From positions 124,001 through 188,000 of the forward strand of contig NZ_SZVW01000016.1 in assembly GCF_007655005.1 (NCBI RefSeq): DNA of 64,000 nt, written 5' to 3'. The notes under the pieces are model-generated. The model saw only the letters and a program-made list of their open reading frames with translations. It did no database searches and was not told where the DNA came from. How positions within the stretch are numbered: position 1 is the first letter of the stretch; the number at the start of each line of letters is the position of its first letter. The translations under genes were made by a program, and so were the position numbers. This DNA comes from Streptomyces tibetensis (GTDB lineage: Bacteria > Actinomycetota > Actinomycetes > Streptomycetales > Streptomycetaceae). Of the stretch, positions 34,512-42,994 are shown piece after piece.

Positions 34512-34535
34512 AGGCAAGGAGATCTCTCCTTGCCT
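34512..34535. terminator. Perfect 11-bp hairpin in the ABC-F/rph divergent region
   Basis: AGGCAAGGAGA (34512-34522) and TCTCCTTGCCT (34525-34535) pair perfectly around TC. Read leftward it follows a TATAACTT stretch and is followed by a T-containing CGCGCTTTTC, so it may be an attenuator hairpin in the leader of the original ABC-F gene. ABC-F genes are often controlled by ribosome-mediated attenuation. Confidence 0.5.
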
Positions 34536-34557
34536 CTCCTAAGTTATAGCGCACCGG

Positions 34558-34577
34558 GGGGCTTGCGGCAAGGCCCC
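34558..34577. promoter_or_regulatory. Rifamycin-associated element (RAE) upstream of rph
   Basis: GGGGCTTGCGGCAAGGCCCC is an imperfect palindrome (GGGGCTTGC / GCAAGGCCCC) 119 bp upstream of the rph start. It matches my recollection of the 19-bp RAE found before rifamycin-inactivating genes (rph, rox, arr, helR) in actinomycetes. It predicts induction of rph by rifamycins. Confidence 0.75.
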
Positions 34578-34695
34578 CGCTCTGTCGCAGAATCGTCGAC
34601 CGAAGTCACTACCTGCGGAAACGGGGACACGAGGTGCGTGTGTCGGAGATTGGGACGGGCTCGACCATGGATGCGGCAGAGCAGGAGGTATCGCG

Positions 34696-37308
34696 ATGAC
34701 CGAGCGGTACGTGCTGGATCTCCGTGACGTCGACGAGACGCACCTCGCGATCGTCGGCGGCAAGGGTGCCCACCTGGGCACGCTTGCGCGGATCGAGGGC
34801 ATCAGTGTGCCGGGCGGCTTCTGCGTGACCACGGACGCCTTCCGACGGATCGTGGCGCGGTCGCCGTCGATCGAGAGTCTGCTGGATCAGCTGTCGCGTT
34901 CGAACCCGGACGACCGGGAGACGATCGGCACGCTCAGCGCGCAGATCCGCCGGACCATCGAAGAGACAGCCGTCCCGGACGACCTCGCGTCAGAGATCAC
35001 CCGGGCCGTCGCCCGGCTCGGTGAGCAAGTCGCCTGCGCCGTCCGATCCAGCGCGACGGCGGAGGACCTGCCGACGGCCTCCTTCGCCGGCCAGCAGGAC
35101 ACGTACCTCAACGTCGTGGGGCCGACGGAGGTCCTCCGGCATGTCAGCCGGTGCTGGGCCTCCCTCTTCACAGAGCGGGCCGTGACCTACCGTCAGCGAA
35201 ACGACATCGACCACCGCATGGTCGACATGGCCGTGGTCGTGCAGCGGATGGTCTTCCCGCATGCGTCCGGCATCCTCTTCACGGCCGACCCCGTCACGGG
35301 CAACCGGAAGGTGGCCACCGTGGACGCGGGCTTCGGCCTCGGCGAAGCCCTGGTCTCCGGCCTGGTCAACCCGGACGTCTACAAGGTGCGCCAGGGCGAG
35401 GTCGTCGAGAGGACGGTCGCCGCCAAGCAGCTTGCCGTTCACGCCCTGCCGGACGGCGGAACGCAGCAGGTGGCGGTCGACGCGCAGCGGCAGCAGGAGC
35501 CGGCGCTGACGGATGCGCAGGTCGTGCAGCTCGTTCAGCTCGGGCGGCGGATCGAGGAGCACTTCGGCCGCCCCCAGGACATCGAATGGTGCCTCGTCGA
35601 TGACGGCTTCCAGATGGTCCAGAGCCGGCCGATCACCACGCTCTTCCCCATCCCCGAGACCGACGATCAGGCCAACCACGTCTACGTCTCCGTCGGCCAT
35701 CAGCAGATGATGACCGACCCCATGAAGCCCCTGGGGCTCTCCGTGTGGAAGCTGACGGCCATGGCCCCGATGACCGACGCCGGCGGCAGGCTGTTCGTCG
35801 ACGCCACCCGGGCCCTGTCCTCGCCCGCGAGCCGCGCCGGCCTCCTGGACCTCGTGGGGAGGGGCGACCCCCTGACCAGGGACGCGCTGGAAACCGTCCT
35901 GGAGCGCGACGACTTCGTCCCCTCGCTCCCGGACCCGGACCCGAAAGCGGCTCCCGGCGGCCCGCGGGCCGGTGGTGGCGCACCCACCCCGATCGAGACC
36001 GATCCGGCCGTCGTCACCGGGCTGATCGAGCGCAACCGGGAGTCGATCGCCGCCCTGCGGCGCGACATCGGTACGAAAACCGGGCCGGCTCTGTTCGACT
36101 TCCTGGTGGAGGCCTTCGAGGAGCACAAGCGAGTGCTCACCGATCCGCTGAGCATCCAGGCGATCATGGCGGGCATGGAGGCCACCTGGTGGCTCAACGA
36201 CAAGCTGCAGGAATGGCTGGGGGAGAAGAACGCGGCTGACACCCTGACGTTGTCCGCGCCCGACAACGTCACGTCCGAGATGGGACTGGAGCTGCTCGAC
36301 GTCGCGGACGCGATCCGCCCCCACGCGCAGGTGGTTCAGTTCCTGCAGAACGCCGGCGGCGACGGCTTCCTGGACGAGTTGCCGAAGCTGGCCGGCGGCA
36401 CCGAGGCGCGCGACGCCATCGAGGCCTACCTCGACCGGTACGGCATGCGCTGTGCCGGCGAGATCGACATCACGAGGCCCCGTTGGCGAGAGCGCCCCAG
36501 CACGCTCGTGCCGGCGATCCTCGACAACGTCAGGAACTTCGAACCGGGCGCCGCCCGACGGCGCTTCGAGCAGGGCCGGCAGGAGGCGTGGAAGAAGGAG
36601 CAGGACGTACTGTCACGGCTGCGGGCCCTGCCCGACGGGGAGAGCAAAGCCGACGAGACCAAGCGGATGATCGACCGGGTGCGCACCTTCATCGGGTACC
36701 GCGAGTACCCGAAGTACGGCATCGTCAGCCGCTACTTCGTCTACAAGCAAGCCCTGCTGGGGGAGGCCGACCGTCTCGTGCAGGCCGGGGTGCTCGCCGA
36801 CAGGGAGGACATCTTCTACCTCACGTTCCAGGAACTCCACGACGTCGTCCGCTCGCAGCACGTCGACGACCAGCTCATCGAGCAGCGCAAGGAGGCGTTC
36901 CGGACGTACCACGCGCTCACACCGCCCCGGGTCCTCACCTCGGAGGGCGAGGCCGTCAACGGGGCGTACCGGCGCGATGACGTGCCGCCCGGTGCCCTGA
37001 TCGGCCTGCCGGTTTCCGGAGGGACCATCGAGGGGCGGGCCCGTGTCATTCTCGACATGGCACAAGCCGATCTCGAGGCGGGCGACATCCTGGTCACGGC
37101 TTTCACGGACCCCAGTTGGTCGCCGCTGTTCGTCGGCATCGCGGGCCTGGTGACGGAGGTGGGCGGCCTGATGACCCATGGCGCGGTGATCGCACGCGAG
37201 TACGGCTTGCCGGCTGTCGTGGGCGTGAACCAGGCCACCGAGCTGATCCGTGACGGGCAGCGGATCCGGGTCCACGGAAGCGACGGCTACGTCGAGATCC
37301 TGTCCTGA
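34696..37308 (+). CDS. rph: Rifampin phosphotransferase
   Basis: An 870-residue protein of normal length for Rph, which transfers the beta-phosphate of ATP to the C21 hydroxyl of rifampin. The ATP-grasp domain (about 1-315) shows IVGGKGAHLGTLARI, AVRSSATAEDLPTASFAGQQ and FTADPVTGNRKV; the rifamycin-binding domain spans about 325-755; the swivelling His domain closes the protein with the phospho-carrier His828 in EVGGLMTHGAVIAREYG, matching the position known from Listeria Rph (His825). GCAGGAGGTA lies upstream of ATG 34696. An RAE-type palindrome upstream suggests induction by rifamycins. Two damaged ABC-F genes lie divergently next to it, so this is a resistance locus. PEP synthase is a related family but has a different catalytic loop. 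Confidence 0.93.
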   Translation: MTERYVLDLRDVDETHLAIVGGKGAHLGTLARIEGISVPGGFCVTTDAFRRIVARSPSIESLLDQLSRSNPDDRETIGTLSAQIRRTIEETAVPDDLASEITRAVARLGEQVACAVRSSATAEDLPTASFAGQQDTYLNVVGPTEVLRHVSRCWASLFTERAVTYRQRNDIDHRMVDMAVVVQRMVFPHASGILFTADPVTGNRKVATVDAGFGLGEALVSGLVNPDVYKVRQGEVVERTVAAKQLAVHALPDGGTQQVAVDAQRQQEPALTDAQVVQLVQLGRRIEEHFGRPQDIEWCLVDDGFQMVQSRPITTLFPIPETDDQANHVYVSVGHQQMMTDPMKPLGLSVWKLTAMAPMTDAGGRLFVDATRALSSPASRAGLLDLVGRGDPLTRDALETVLERDDFVPSLPDPDPKAAPGGPRAGGGAPTPIETDPAVVTGLIERNRESIAALRRDIGTKTGPALFDFLVEAFEEHKRVLTDPLSIQAIMAGMEATWWLNDKLQEWLGEKNAADTLTLSAPDNVTSEMGLELLDVADAIRPHAQVVQFLQNAGGDGFLDELPKLAGGTEARDAIEAYLDRYGMRCAGEIDITRPRWRERPSTLVPAILDNVRNFEPGAARRRFEQGRQEAWKKEQDVLSRLRALPDGESKADETKRMIDRVRTFIGYREYPKYGIVSRYFVYKQALLGEADRLVQAGVLADREDIFYLTFQELHDVVRSQHVDDQLIEQRKEAFRTYHALTPPRVLTSEGEAVNGAYRRDDVPPGALIGLPVSGGTIEGRARVILDMAQADLEAGDILVTAFTDPSWSPLFVGIAGLVTEVGGLMTHGAVIAREYGLPAVVGVNQATELIRDGQRIRVHGSDGYVEILS

Positions 37309-37603
37309 CAGCACCACCGGACAGTGAGAGCTGCTGCCGTGAGGTACCGGCCGGCTCTTGCCCTGCAGGATGCGCCCTTCCCCGGCATGGGGGCGGGCGC
37401 ATCCACCGCAATTTCGTGCAGTACCTCTGACATGCCGCAGACCGGCAAGCTGCTGTTGCACGGCTCGGGAGACCCGGCGATCCGCCGCTTCGAACCCCGG
37501 CAGCCGGACGACAGCAGCGAGTTCGGCAACCGGCGTGCGGTCTTCGCCGCCGACGACGAGCTCTGGCCGATGTCCAACTGGAACGAACAGGCGTGACGCG
37601 CCC
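37309..37603. other. Region between rph and the GlxA-type regulator, with a truncated frame
   Basis: About 295 bases between convergent genes. A plus frame at 37432-37596 (54 residues, MPQTGKLLLHGSGDPAIRRF then EPRQPDDSSEFGNRRAVFAA) reads like the start of a conserved protein with an LHGS...RFEPRQ...EFG...AVFA pattern that I have seen in uncharacterised actinobacterial proteins, but it breaks off in NWNEQA. It is probably a remnant. Nothing else is evident. Confidence 0.45.
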
Positions 37604-38593
37604 TCACCTCCCTCCACGGAAGGTGTTGCGGTACGCGCGCGGTGACACGCCCAGAGCGTCACGGAAGTGCTGGCGCATCGCGGTGCCCGTGCCGAAGCCG
37701 GCCTCGGCCGCGATGCGGTCCACCGGCTCGTCCGTACGCTCCAGCAGCCTACGGGCGTACTGCAGGCGCTGCTGACCGAGCCACTGCATCGGAGGCACCC
37801 CGGTCTCCTGACGGAACCTGCGCGACAGCGTGCGTACGCTCGTCGCCGCCCGTCCCGCCAGGTCCTCCAGGGCCAGGGGCTCACCGAGGTGCTCCAGGGC
37901 CCAGGCACGGACCGCTGCGATGGAGCTGTCGTCGGATTCCGGTACGGGACGGTCGATGTACTGGGCCTGGCCACCTTCGCGGTGCGGAGGGACCACGGTG
38001 CCGCGGGCGACGGTGTTGGCGATGTCGGCGCCGTGGTCGCTGCGGATCATGTGCAGGCACAGATCGATCCCGGCAGCGACCCCCGCGGAGGTCAGAACTC
38101 CGCGGTCGTCGGTGTACAGCACATCGGGGTCCACCTCGATCTCCGGGTAAAGGGCTGCGAGTTCCGGGCAGGACTTCCAGTGCGTCGTGGCCCTGCGCCC
38201 CGCCAGACGGCCGGCCGCCGCCAGCACGAACGACCCGGTGCAGATGGATGCCAGACGCGCCGTTTCCGGCACTTCCTCAAGGGCGGCCCGTACCGGCGGA
38301 CTCAGCTGACCCCGCCGCTGGGGACGGTAGTCCTCGACTGCGGCGGGCACGATGACCGTGTCCGCCCGGCGCAGTGCCCGCGGTCCCAGCGGCACGTTGA
38401 CGGTGAAGTCGGCCTCCGTGGATATCTCACCCGGCTCCGCCGCGCAGGTCACCACCGCATACAGCGGCCGGCCGGCGGCATCCACCGCAGTGCCGAACAG
38501 CCGGTGCACGATCCCGAGTTCCATGGGCAGCAACCCGGAACGAACCAGGACAGCGACCGTGTGCACCCCTTCATTTTCGTTACTGACCATCAT
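37604..38593 (-). CDS. GlxA-type AraC regulator (DJ-1/PfpI plus HTH)
   Basis: A 329-residue regulator. The N-terminal DJ-1/PfpI-like domain includes ICTGSFVLAAAGRLAGRRAT (the nucleophile-elbow cysteine of the fold) and LTSAGVAAGIDLCLHMI. The C-terminal AraC domain has two helix-turn-helices: LEDLAGRAATSVRTLSRRFR and VDRIAAEAGFGTGTAMRQHF, followed by the family's ALGVSPRAYR. It is divergent from an MFS gene (71 bp between starts), so it probably controls that exporter. Start is ATG 38593 or 38590; no strong ribosome site distinguishes them. Confidence 0.9.
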   Translation of the reverse strand: MMVSNENEGVHTVAVLVRSGLLPMELGIVHRLFGTAVDAAGRPLYAVVTCAAEPGEISTEADFTVNVPLGPRALRRADTVIVPAAVEDYRPQRRGQLSPPVRAALEEVPETARLASICTGSFVLAAAGRLAGRRATTHWKSCPELAALYPEIEVDPDVLYTDDRGVLTSAGVAAGIDLCLHMIRSDHGADIANTVARGTVVPPHREGGQAQYIDRPVPESDDSSIAAVRAWALEHLGEPLALEDLAGRAATSVRTLSRRFRQETGVPPMQWLGQQRLQYARRLLERTDEPVDRIAAEAGFGTGTAMRQHFRDALGVSPRAYRNTFRGGR

Positions 38594-38664
38594 GACCAGA
38601 TTCTTTCACTACGTGTCCAAACGGCCAGTGGTTTCGGGCGTCCCTCGCCCTCGACGATGAAGAC

Positions 38665-39975
38665 ATGCATGAGACAACCGGCCATCACACCAAGGATTCC
38701 GGGCGCCGCGCCTGGTGGGTAGCCGCCGTCGCCGGGACGGCGATCATCGTCGCCGGCGCCTTCTCCACCATGCCGGGCCTTCTGCAGGACCCCCTGCGGC
38801 AGGAGTTCCACTGGTCCCGGGGATCCATAGGCCTGGCCGCCTCGGTCAACATGGTCCTGTACGGACTCACGGCTCCCTACGCCGCCGCCCTGATGGACCG
38901 GTTCGGCATCCGCCGCGTCGTCGTCGCCGCGCTCGGGACGGTGGCCGCGGGAGCAGTGCTCACCACCGCGATGCACGCCGCCTGGCAGTTCACCCTCTTC
39001 TGGGGCCTGCTCGTCGGCCTGGGCACCGGGTCACTGTCGATGACCCTCGGCACCACCGTCACCAACCGCTGGTTCACCACCCACCGCGGCCTGGTGACGG
39101 GCATCCTCTCCTCCGGCAGCGTCCTCGGCCAGATGGTCTTCCTGCCTGCCCTGTCATGGACCATCGACCGCTACGACTGGCGGCCCGCCCTCGTCAGCCT
39201 CGCCCTCGCAGCCGTGGCGATCAGCCCACTGGTCCACCTCGTACTGCGCGACCACCCCGCCGACCTGGGACGGCGTCCCTACGGCAGCGACACCTTCGTC
39301 CCGCGGCCCGAGCCTGCCCCCGGCGCCGCCCGCCGCACCCTGACCGTGCTGAGCCGCGCCGCCCGGACCGCTCCTTTCTGGCTGCTCGCGGGCGCGTTCG
39401 CCGTCTGCGGCGCATCCACCAACGGCATCATGTGGACCCACTTCACCCCTGCTGCCCACGACCACGGCATGTCTGTCACCACAGCGTCGACCCTGCTGGC
39501 ATTCATCGGCGTCTTCAACGTGGTCGGCACGATCGCCTCCGGATGGCTCACCGACCGGATGGACCCCCGTCGGCTCCTCGCCGTCTACTTCCTCCTGCGC
39601 GGCCTGCTCATGGTCGCCCTGCCGCTGACGATGACGGCCACGGTCAACGTGCCCATGCTGATCTTCGTGGTGGCCTTCGGCCTGCTCGATCTGGCGACCG
39701 TGCCACCGGTCATCGCCCTGTGCCGGACCTTCTACGGAGACGACAGTGCCATCGTCTTCGGCTGGACCAGCGCAGCACACCAGGTCGGCGCCGCATCGGC
39801 GTCCTTCCTCGGGGGTGTCGCCCGCGACACGTTCGGCAGCTACGACCCCGTCTGGCTCGCCCTTGGTGCGGCCTGCGCGGCCGCAGCGCTGCTGCCCCTG
39901 GTCATCCGTCACCACCCCACGACCTCTGCCGACGCCGACCAGAGGGCATACGCCACATCGGCCACGCGGCTGTGA
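38665..39975 (+). CDS. MFS transporter (OxlT/MCT-like)
   Basis: A 436-residue major facilitator protein with twelve hydrophobic helices. VAGAFSTMPGLLQDPLRQEF and WSRGSIGLAASVNMVLYGLT form the first two helices; the loop ALMDRFGIRRVVVAAL is motif A; RWFTTHRGLVTGILSSGSVL is typical of monocarboxylate or oxalate:formate antiporter-like members. The linker between helices 6 and 7 is Pro/Ala-rich. The divergent GlxA-type regulator suggests induction by a small metabolite. The C-terminus is short and hydrophilic. Substrate and direction of transport are unknown. Confidence 0.87.
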   Translation: MHETTGHHTKDSGRRAWWVAAVAGTAIIVAGAFSTMPGLLQDPLRQEFHWSRGSIGLAASVNMVLYGLTAPYAAALMDRFGIRRVVVAALGTVAAGAVLTTAMHAAWQFTLFWGLLVGLGTGSLSMTLGTTVTNRWFTTHRGLVTGILSSGSVLGQMVFLPALSWTIDRYDWRPALVSLALAAVAISPLVHLVLRDHPADLGRRPYGSDTFVPRPEPAPGAARRTLTVLSRAARTAPFWLLAGAFAVCGASTNGIMWTHFTPAAHDHGMSVTTASTLLAFIGVFNVVGTIASGWLTDRMDPRRLLAVYFLLRGLLMVALPLTMTATVNVPMLIFVVAFGLLDLATVPPVIALCRTFYGDDSAIVFGWTSAAHQVGAASASFLGGVARDTFGSYDPVWLALGAACAAAALLPLVIRHHPTTSADADQRAYATSATRL

Positions 39976-40045
39976 CGGCGACAGCGAGGTCGTCGACACC
40001 GGCGTCACGCTACGAGGGACGCGCAGCGGTGGGGGGCAGGGCCCT

Positions 40046-41469
40046 GGGGAGAGTGGCCTTCGTCCGTTTTGATCACGGGATGCCATGGAGGGTGAGCGGT
40101 TTCGGGGGCGGTGTGGGCGCGGCGTCCGCTGGCGATGTTGGCCCATCCGGCGCGGTGGAGGGCACCGCGGGCCAGATCGCGCAGGGTGCTCATGACGGCG
40201 GGGGTGCCGTGGCGGCGGACTTGGCTGGCGTCCTCGGCGAAGGTGACGTCTTTGGTCCAGTGGACAGTGTTTTCGATGATCCAGTGTCCGCGGGCCCACG
40301 CCGAGATCTCGGCCGGATCGGCCTGGTGGGCGGCGAGATCGGTGACCGCGTAGACGGTCTCGGTCTGCCACTTCCCAGCTCCGGCGCGGCGGCGTTTGCG
40401 GTGGATGCGGACCACCTGGCGGGCGTGCGGGAACAGTAGTCCGTCGACGCTGCAGACTTTGACCTCGCGGACCTCCTCCCTGCCGTGCCCGCGGTCCTTG
40501 GAGAGGTGCAGGACGGGCACGTCCTTCCAGGGAAGTTGCCTCAACTGGCCTGAGAGCTTGGGCTGGTTGTTCTTGATTGACAGCAGGTAGTGGGCGTGGC
40601 GTTGTTCGACGAGGTGGCGGGCGTGGTCCTTCTGTGCGTGCAGGGCGTCCACGGTGACCACGGCGTCGGCCAGGCCGGTGTCGTCGATCTGGTCGAGGAG
40701 CGGGGCGAATCGGGAATTTCGTTGGTCTTCGCTCCGATCTCACGCAGGGCCGCGGTCAGGGTGTCGTCGTGACGCACGGCGGTCAGTATGAACACGCGGC
40801 TGCCGTCGGCGCGTACTGCGCGGCGCAGACACTTTCCATCCACCGCGAACGCCCATCGCGACGGCCGAGCGTCGCCTTGTTGCGGTGCGGCGGCCCGATG
40901 CGCACGCCGTTGTTCCCGCTCACGGACACCATCCGGTGCCGTGGCGCAGGGGGATGAGGGCGTCAGGGCCGTCAATCGGGCGAAGCCGGCCTGGGTGAGC
41001 GCGGCGGCGTCCACCTTGCCGAAAACGTCCCGCAAGGTCCGCTCGCCGGGAGCTGTGAAGCGGCCGGTGAACGGATCGTAGGGACGGCCGAGGCGCGCAA
41101 GCACCGCTTGGTCGCGGCGTCTTGCCCACTCGGCCATCGAGGTCAGTGAGTTGTGCCCCGCGCTGGTCATCACACACACGCCCACCGCGAGCAGCGTCGC
41201 CAGCCGGTATCGCACACCCCAGGGCTCACGCGGGTCAGGCACCCGGCTCAGCACCTCCACCAGCCCCGCGGGCACGAGCGCCCCCGGCGGCGAGGAGGGC
41301 AGGGGCGCCCGTACGGGGCGATGGGCGTGGGTGATGATGAAACAGCGAGCACGGCAACCTTGCAGATCGTGAAGTGTAGAGAACTCCATGATCACAAGGG
41401 GCCGTGCTCGCCTTGCACTGACCGCTGACACAGCATCACCTAATCAACCGGGTGAACGTGACTCTCCCC
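40046..41469 (-). mobile_element. ISAs1-family insertion sequence, degenerate
   Basis: About 1.42 kb bounded by imperfect terminal inverted repeats. The left end reads GGGGAGAGTGGCCTTCGTCC (40046 on), and the right end, read inward on the minus strand, GGGGAGAGTCACGTTCACCC (from 41469); both continue to ...TTTTGATCA / GGTTGATTA. It holds one transposase gene on the minus strand with a frameshift. No clear target-site duplication was found. The right inverted repeat overlaps the 3' end of the next gene. Confidence 0.75.
40073..41389 (-). pseudogene. ISAs1-family DDE transposase, frameshifted
   Basis: Transposase text in two frames. From ATG 41389: LVEVLSRVPDPREPWGVRYR, LATLLAVGVCVMTSAGHNS, PGERTLRDVFGKVDAAALTQ and AFAVDGKCLRRAV (first catalytic Asp region). 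The frame slips near 40715 after IGAKTNEIP; the next frame continues VVTVDALHAQKDHARHLVEQ, HYLLSIKNNQPKLSGQLRQL, YAVTDLAAHQADPAEISAWA and RGHWIIENTVHWTKDVTF (catalytic Glu region). This order of motifs is that of the ISAs1/IS1647 group. Inactive as read unless the break is a sequencing error. Confidence 0.85.
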
Positions 41470-42273
41470 CTGGGTCCGGCAGTTGACCTGCAACGATCGA
41501 GGCTGGAAGGCGGCAGCGGCCACCGCTTCGGCTTCCGGCAGCAGGTTCTTGCTCTCCTGGATCACCCTCTCGTAGGGGCGCTCGTGGTCCCCGCATTCGA
41601 GAGCGAACCGCAGGAGCGAGCCGGACCAGTTGTCGAAGAGCGAGAACGTGCGGTCCACAACCCGCTTGGCTTCCTCGCGCTGTGCGTCGTCGAGGGACGG
41701 CAGGCTTTTCTCTTCTACCTCGGGCGACTTTATGCTGTGCGACGCCTCCGCCATATAGTGCTTGGTGCCGAAAAACTCACATTCGCGACCGTCCCGCAGG
41801 GCGATTCCGCGGCAGTGGGTGAAGATCGTGATGGAGACAGCCTCGATGGACTCGACCATCGCGAAAACAGCGTACGTGGGGGCGCCCGCGGCGAGCGCGG
41901 CCAGCTCCAGGCAGAGACGTCGAGAGTGGCTGAAGTCCGCACTCCACAGGACCCGCGTGGCGTCCGACAGGGGCATGCTGCTGTCGGCCCCCAGCTTCTC
42001 CAGGTCGGTCAGCATCCACTGCCAGTGGAAGTCCTCTTCGTACGTGTGCGCGTTCAGAAGGGCCTGTAGCTGATCGGGCCGGGCATTGCCTTCGTCTTTA
42101 CGGAAGACGTACTTGTTCAGGTCGGAGTAGCCCATGATGAAGGGAACCACGCTGGGCCCCCACGCCAGACGCTTTTCTCCGGGGAGCGACTCGTCGGTGA
42201 GCAGGCGAGTGAAGAATGCATGGTTCTCGTACGTTTTCCGATGTTCTTCGATGTAGTCGATGACCTTCTGCAT
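41440..42273 (-). CDS. Putative haem-oxygenase-like diiron protein
   Basis: A 277-residue all-helical protein. ATG 42273 follows CGGAG. The pattern THAFF-like start (YENHAFFTRLLTDES), a Glu/His helix HTYEEDFHWQWMLTDLEKLG and a later FFGTKHYMAEASHSI helix with an ExxxH spacing recall the haem-oxygenase-like diiron oxidase group (TenA/CADD/UndA/SznF relatives), whose members oxidise small amines, fatty acids or amino acids. The match is by motif shape only. The last dozen codons (RTQGESHVHPVD) come from the inverted repeat of the adjoining ISAs1 element, so the native C-terminus was lost or altered. The gene lies between two ISAs1 remnants and is somewhat less GC-rich than its surroundings. Confidence 0.5.
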   Translation of the reverse strand: MQKVIDYIEEHRKTYENHAFFTRLLTDESLPGEKRLAWGPSVVPFIMGYSDLNKYVFRKDEGNARPDQLQALLNAHTYEEDFHWQWMLTDLEKLGADSSMPLSDATRVLWSADFSHSRRLCLELAALAAGAPTYAVFAMVESIEAVSITIFTHCRGIALRDGRECEFFGTKHYMAEASHSIKSPEVEEKSLPSLDDAQREEAKRVVDRTFSLFDNWSGSLLRFALECGDHERPYERVIQESKNLLPEAEAVAAAAFQPRSLQVNCRTQGESHVHPVD

Positions 42274-42466
42274 GGAAAACTCCGTTTGTGATGTGTCGAA
42301 ATCTCCGCAGCGGCAGGCGGAGAAGGCATCATCGCATAGGTCTCTTCAACTCATCGTGTTTAACGAAGCGTTGACATGGGTCTGCCCTTCTTTCCCTTCG
42401 GGATTGCCCTTCCTTCTGGAGTGCACGGCCGCACCGTGACCGGCCCGTGATCGATCCCGACGGCCG
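42274..42466. promoter_or_regulatory. Upstream region of the haem-oxygenase-like gene
   Basis: About 190 bases with comparatively low GC (for example ATCATCGCATAGGTCTCTTCAA before 42360). It should hold the leftward promoter. No palindrome of note. Confidence 0.35.
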
Positions 42467-42656
42467 GGGACGCCAGCCAGGTTCAGAGCCACCGCGCCCC
42501 CACCGTCATGACCGTCCTGCGCGACCCGGCATACGCCACTTTCCACTGCGCCGGCTGGGCCAACAACGCCGGCGCCCGACGCGAGCACGGTCAACCCGAG
42601 GCCGTCCTGACCCTCCCCGGCATCCCGTGATCAAACGGGCGAACGTGACTCTCCCC
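42467..42656 (+). mobile_element. Remnant of a second ISAs1-type element, opposite orientation
   Basis: The plus strand encodes the transposase end in pieces: APTVMTVLRDPAYATFHCAG, then WANNAGARREHGQPEAVLTL and PGIP followed by TGA. This parallels the other copy's TPAVMSTLRDLARGALHRAG and GWANIASGRRAHT. It ends in the same inverted-repeat sequence (TGATCAAACGGGCGAACGTG then ACTCTCCCC, to 42656). The rest of the element is gone. With the element at 40046-41469 it brackets the haem-oxygenase-like gene. Confidence 0.75.
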
Positions 42657-42994
42657 GGGCCCTGGAGGGATCACATCCGGTGATTCTCGTCCGAGCAACT
42701 CATAAGGCTGCTCACATGCGCTACAAGTGGTGGTTCATCCGACGGTCACCACGAGAAACATGAATGACAACTGCCTCAGCACAGCCGCCAGGGGATGGAG
42801 AGGCCGAATCCACCGTGAGCGATGCACGCTACCGGTTCCAGCACTTGGCACCTCCACCGAGGACGGCCGCGGCGCCGGCAACGGTTCCCGCAGGGTAGGC
42901 CCAGTGTCTCGCGCGAGGTACGGACTGGAGGTTCCGGTCGGCGGCGGAGGCCCAACACCCATGATCACCGGAGTCACCAGGGGGAGCCCTCAGC
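42657..42994. other. Leader region of the MFS gene at 42995
   Basis: About 340 bases. Two short overlapping frames start at ATG 42760 and ATG 42764; the latter would give a 43-residue peptide (MTTASAQPPGDGEAESTVSD...). Neither shows strong Streptomyces third-position GC, so I do not call a gene. The MFS promoter is presumably in the AT-richer part near 42680-42760. Confidence 0.35.

Noticed and set aside
34696..37308. Phosphoenolpyruvate synthase
   Set aside because: Domain order and length, the MTHGAVIAREYG loop position and the RAE-like element fit rifampin phosphotransferase better.
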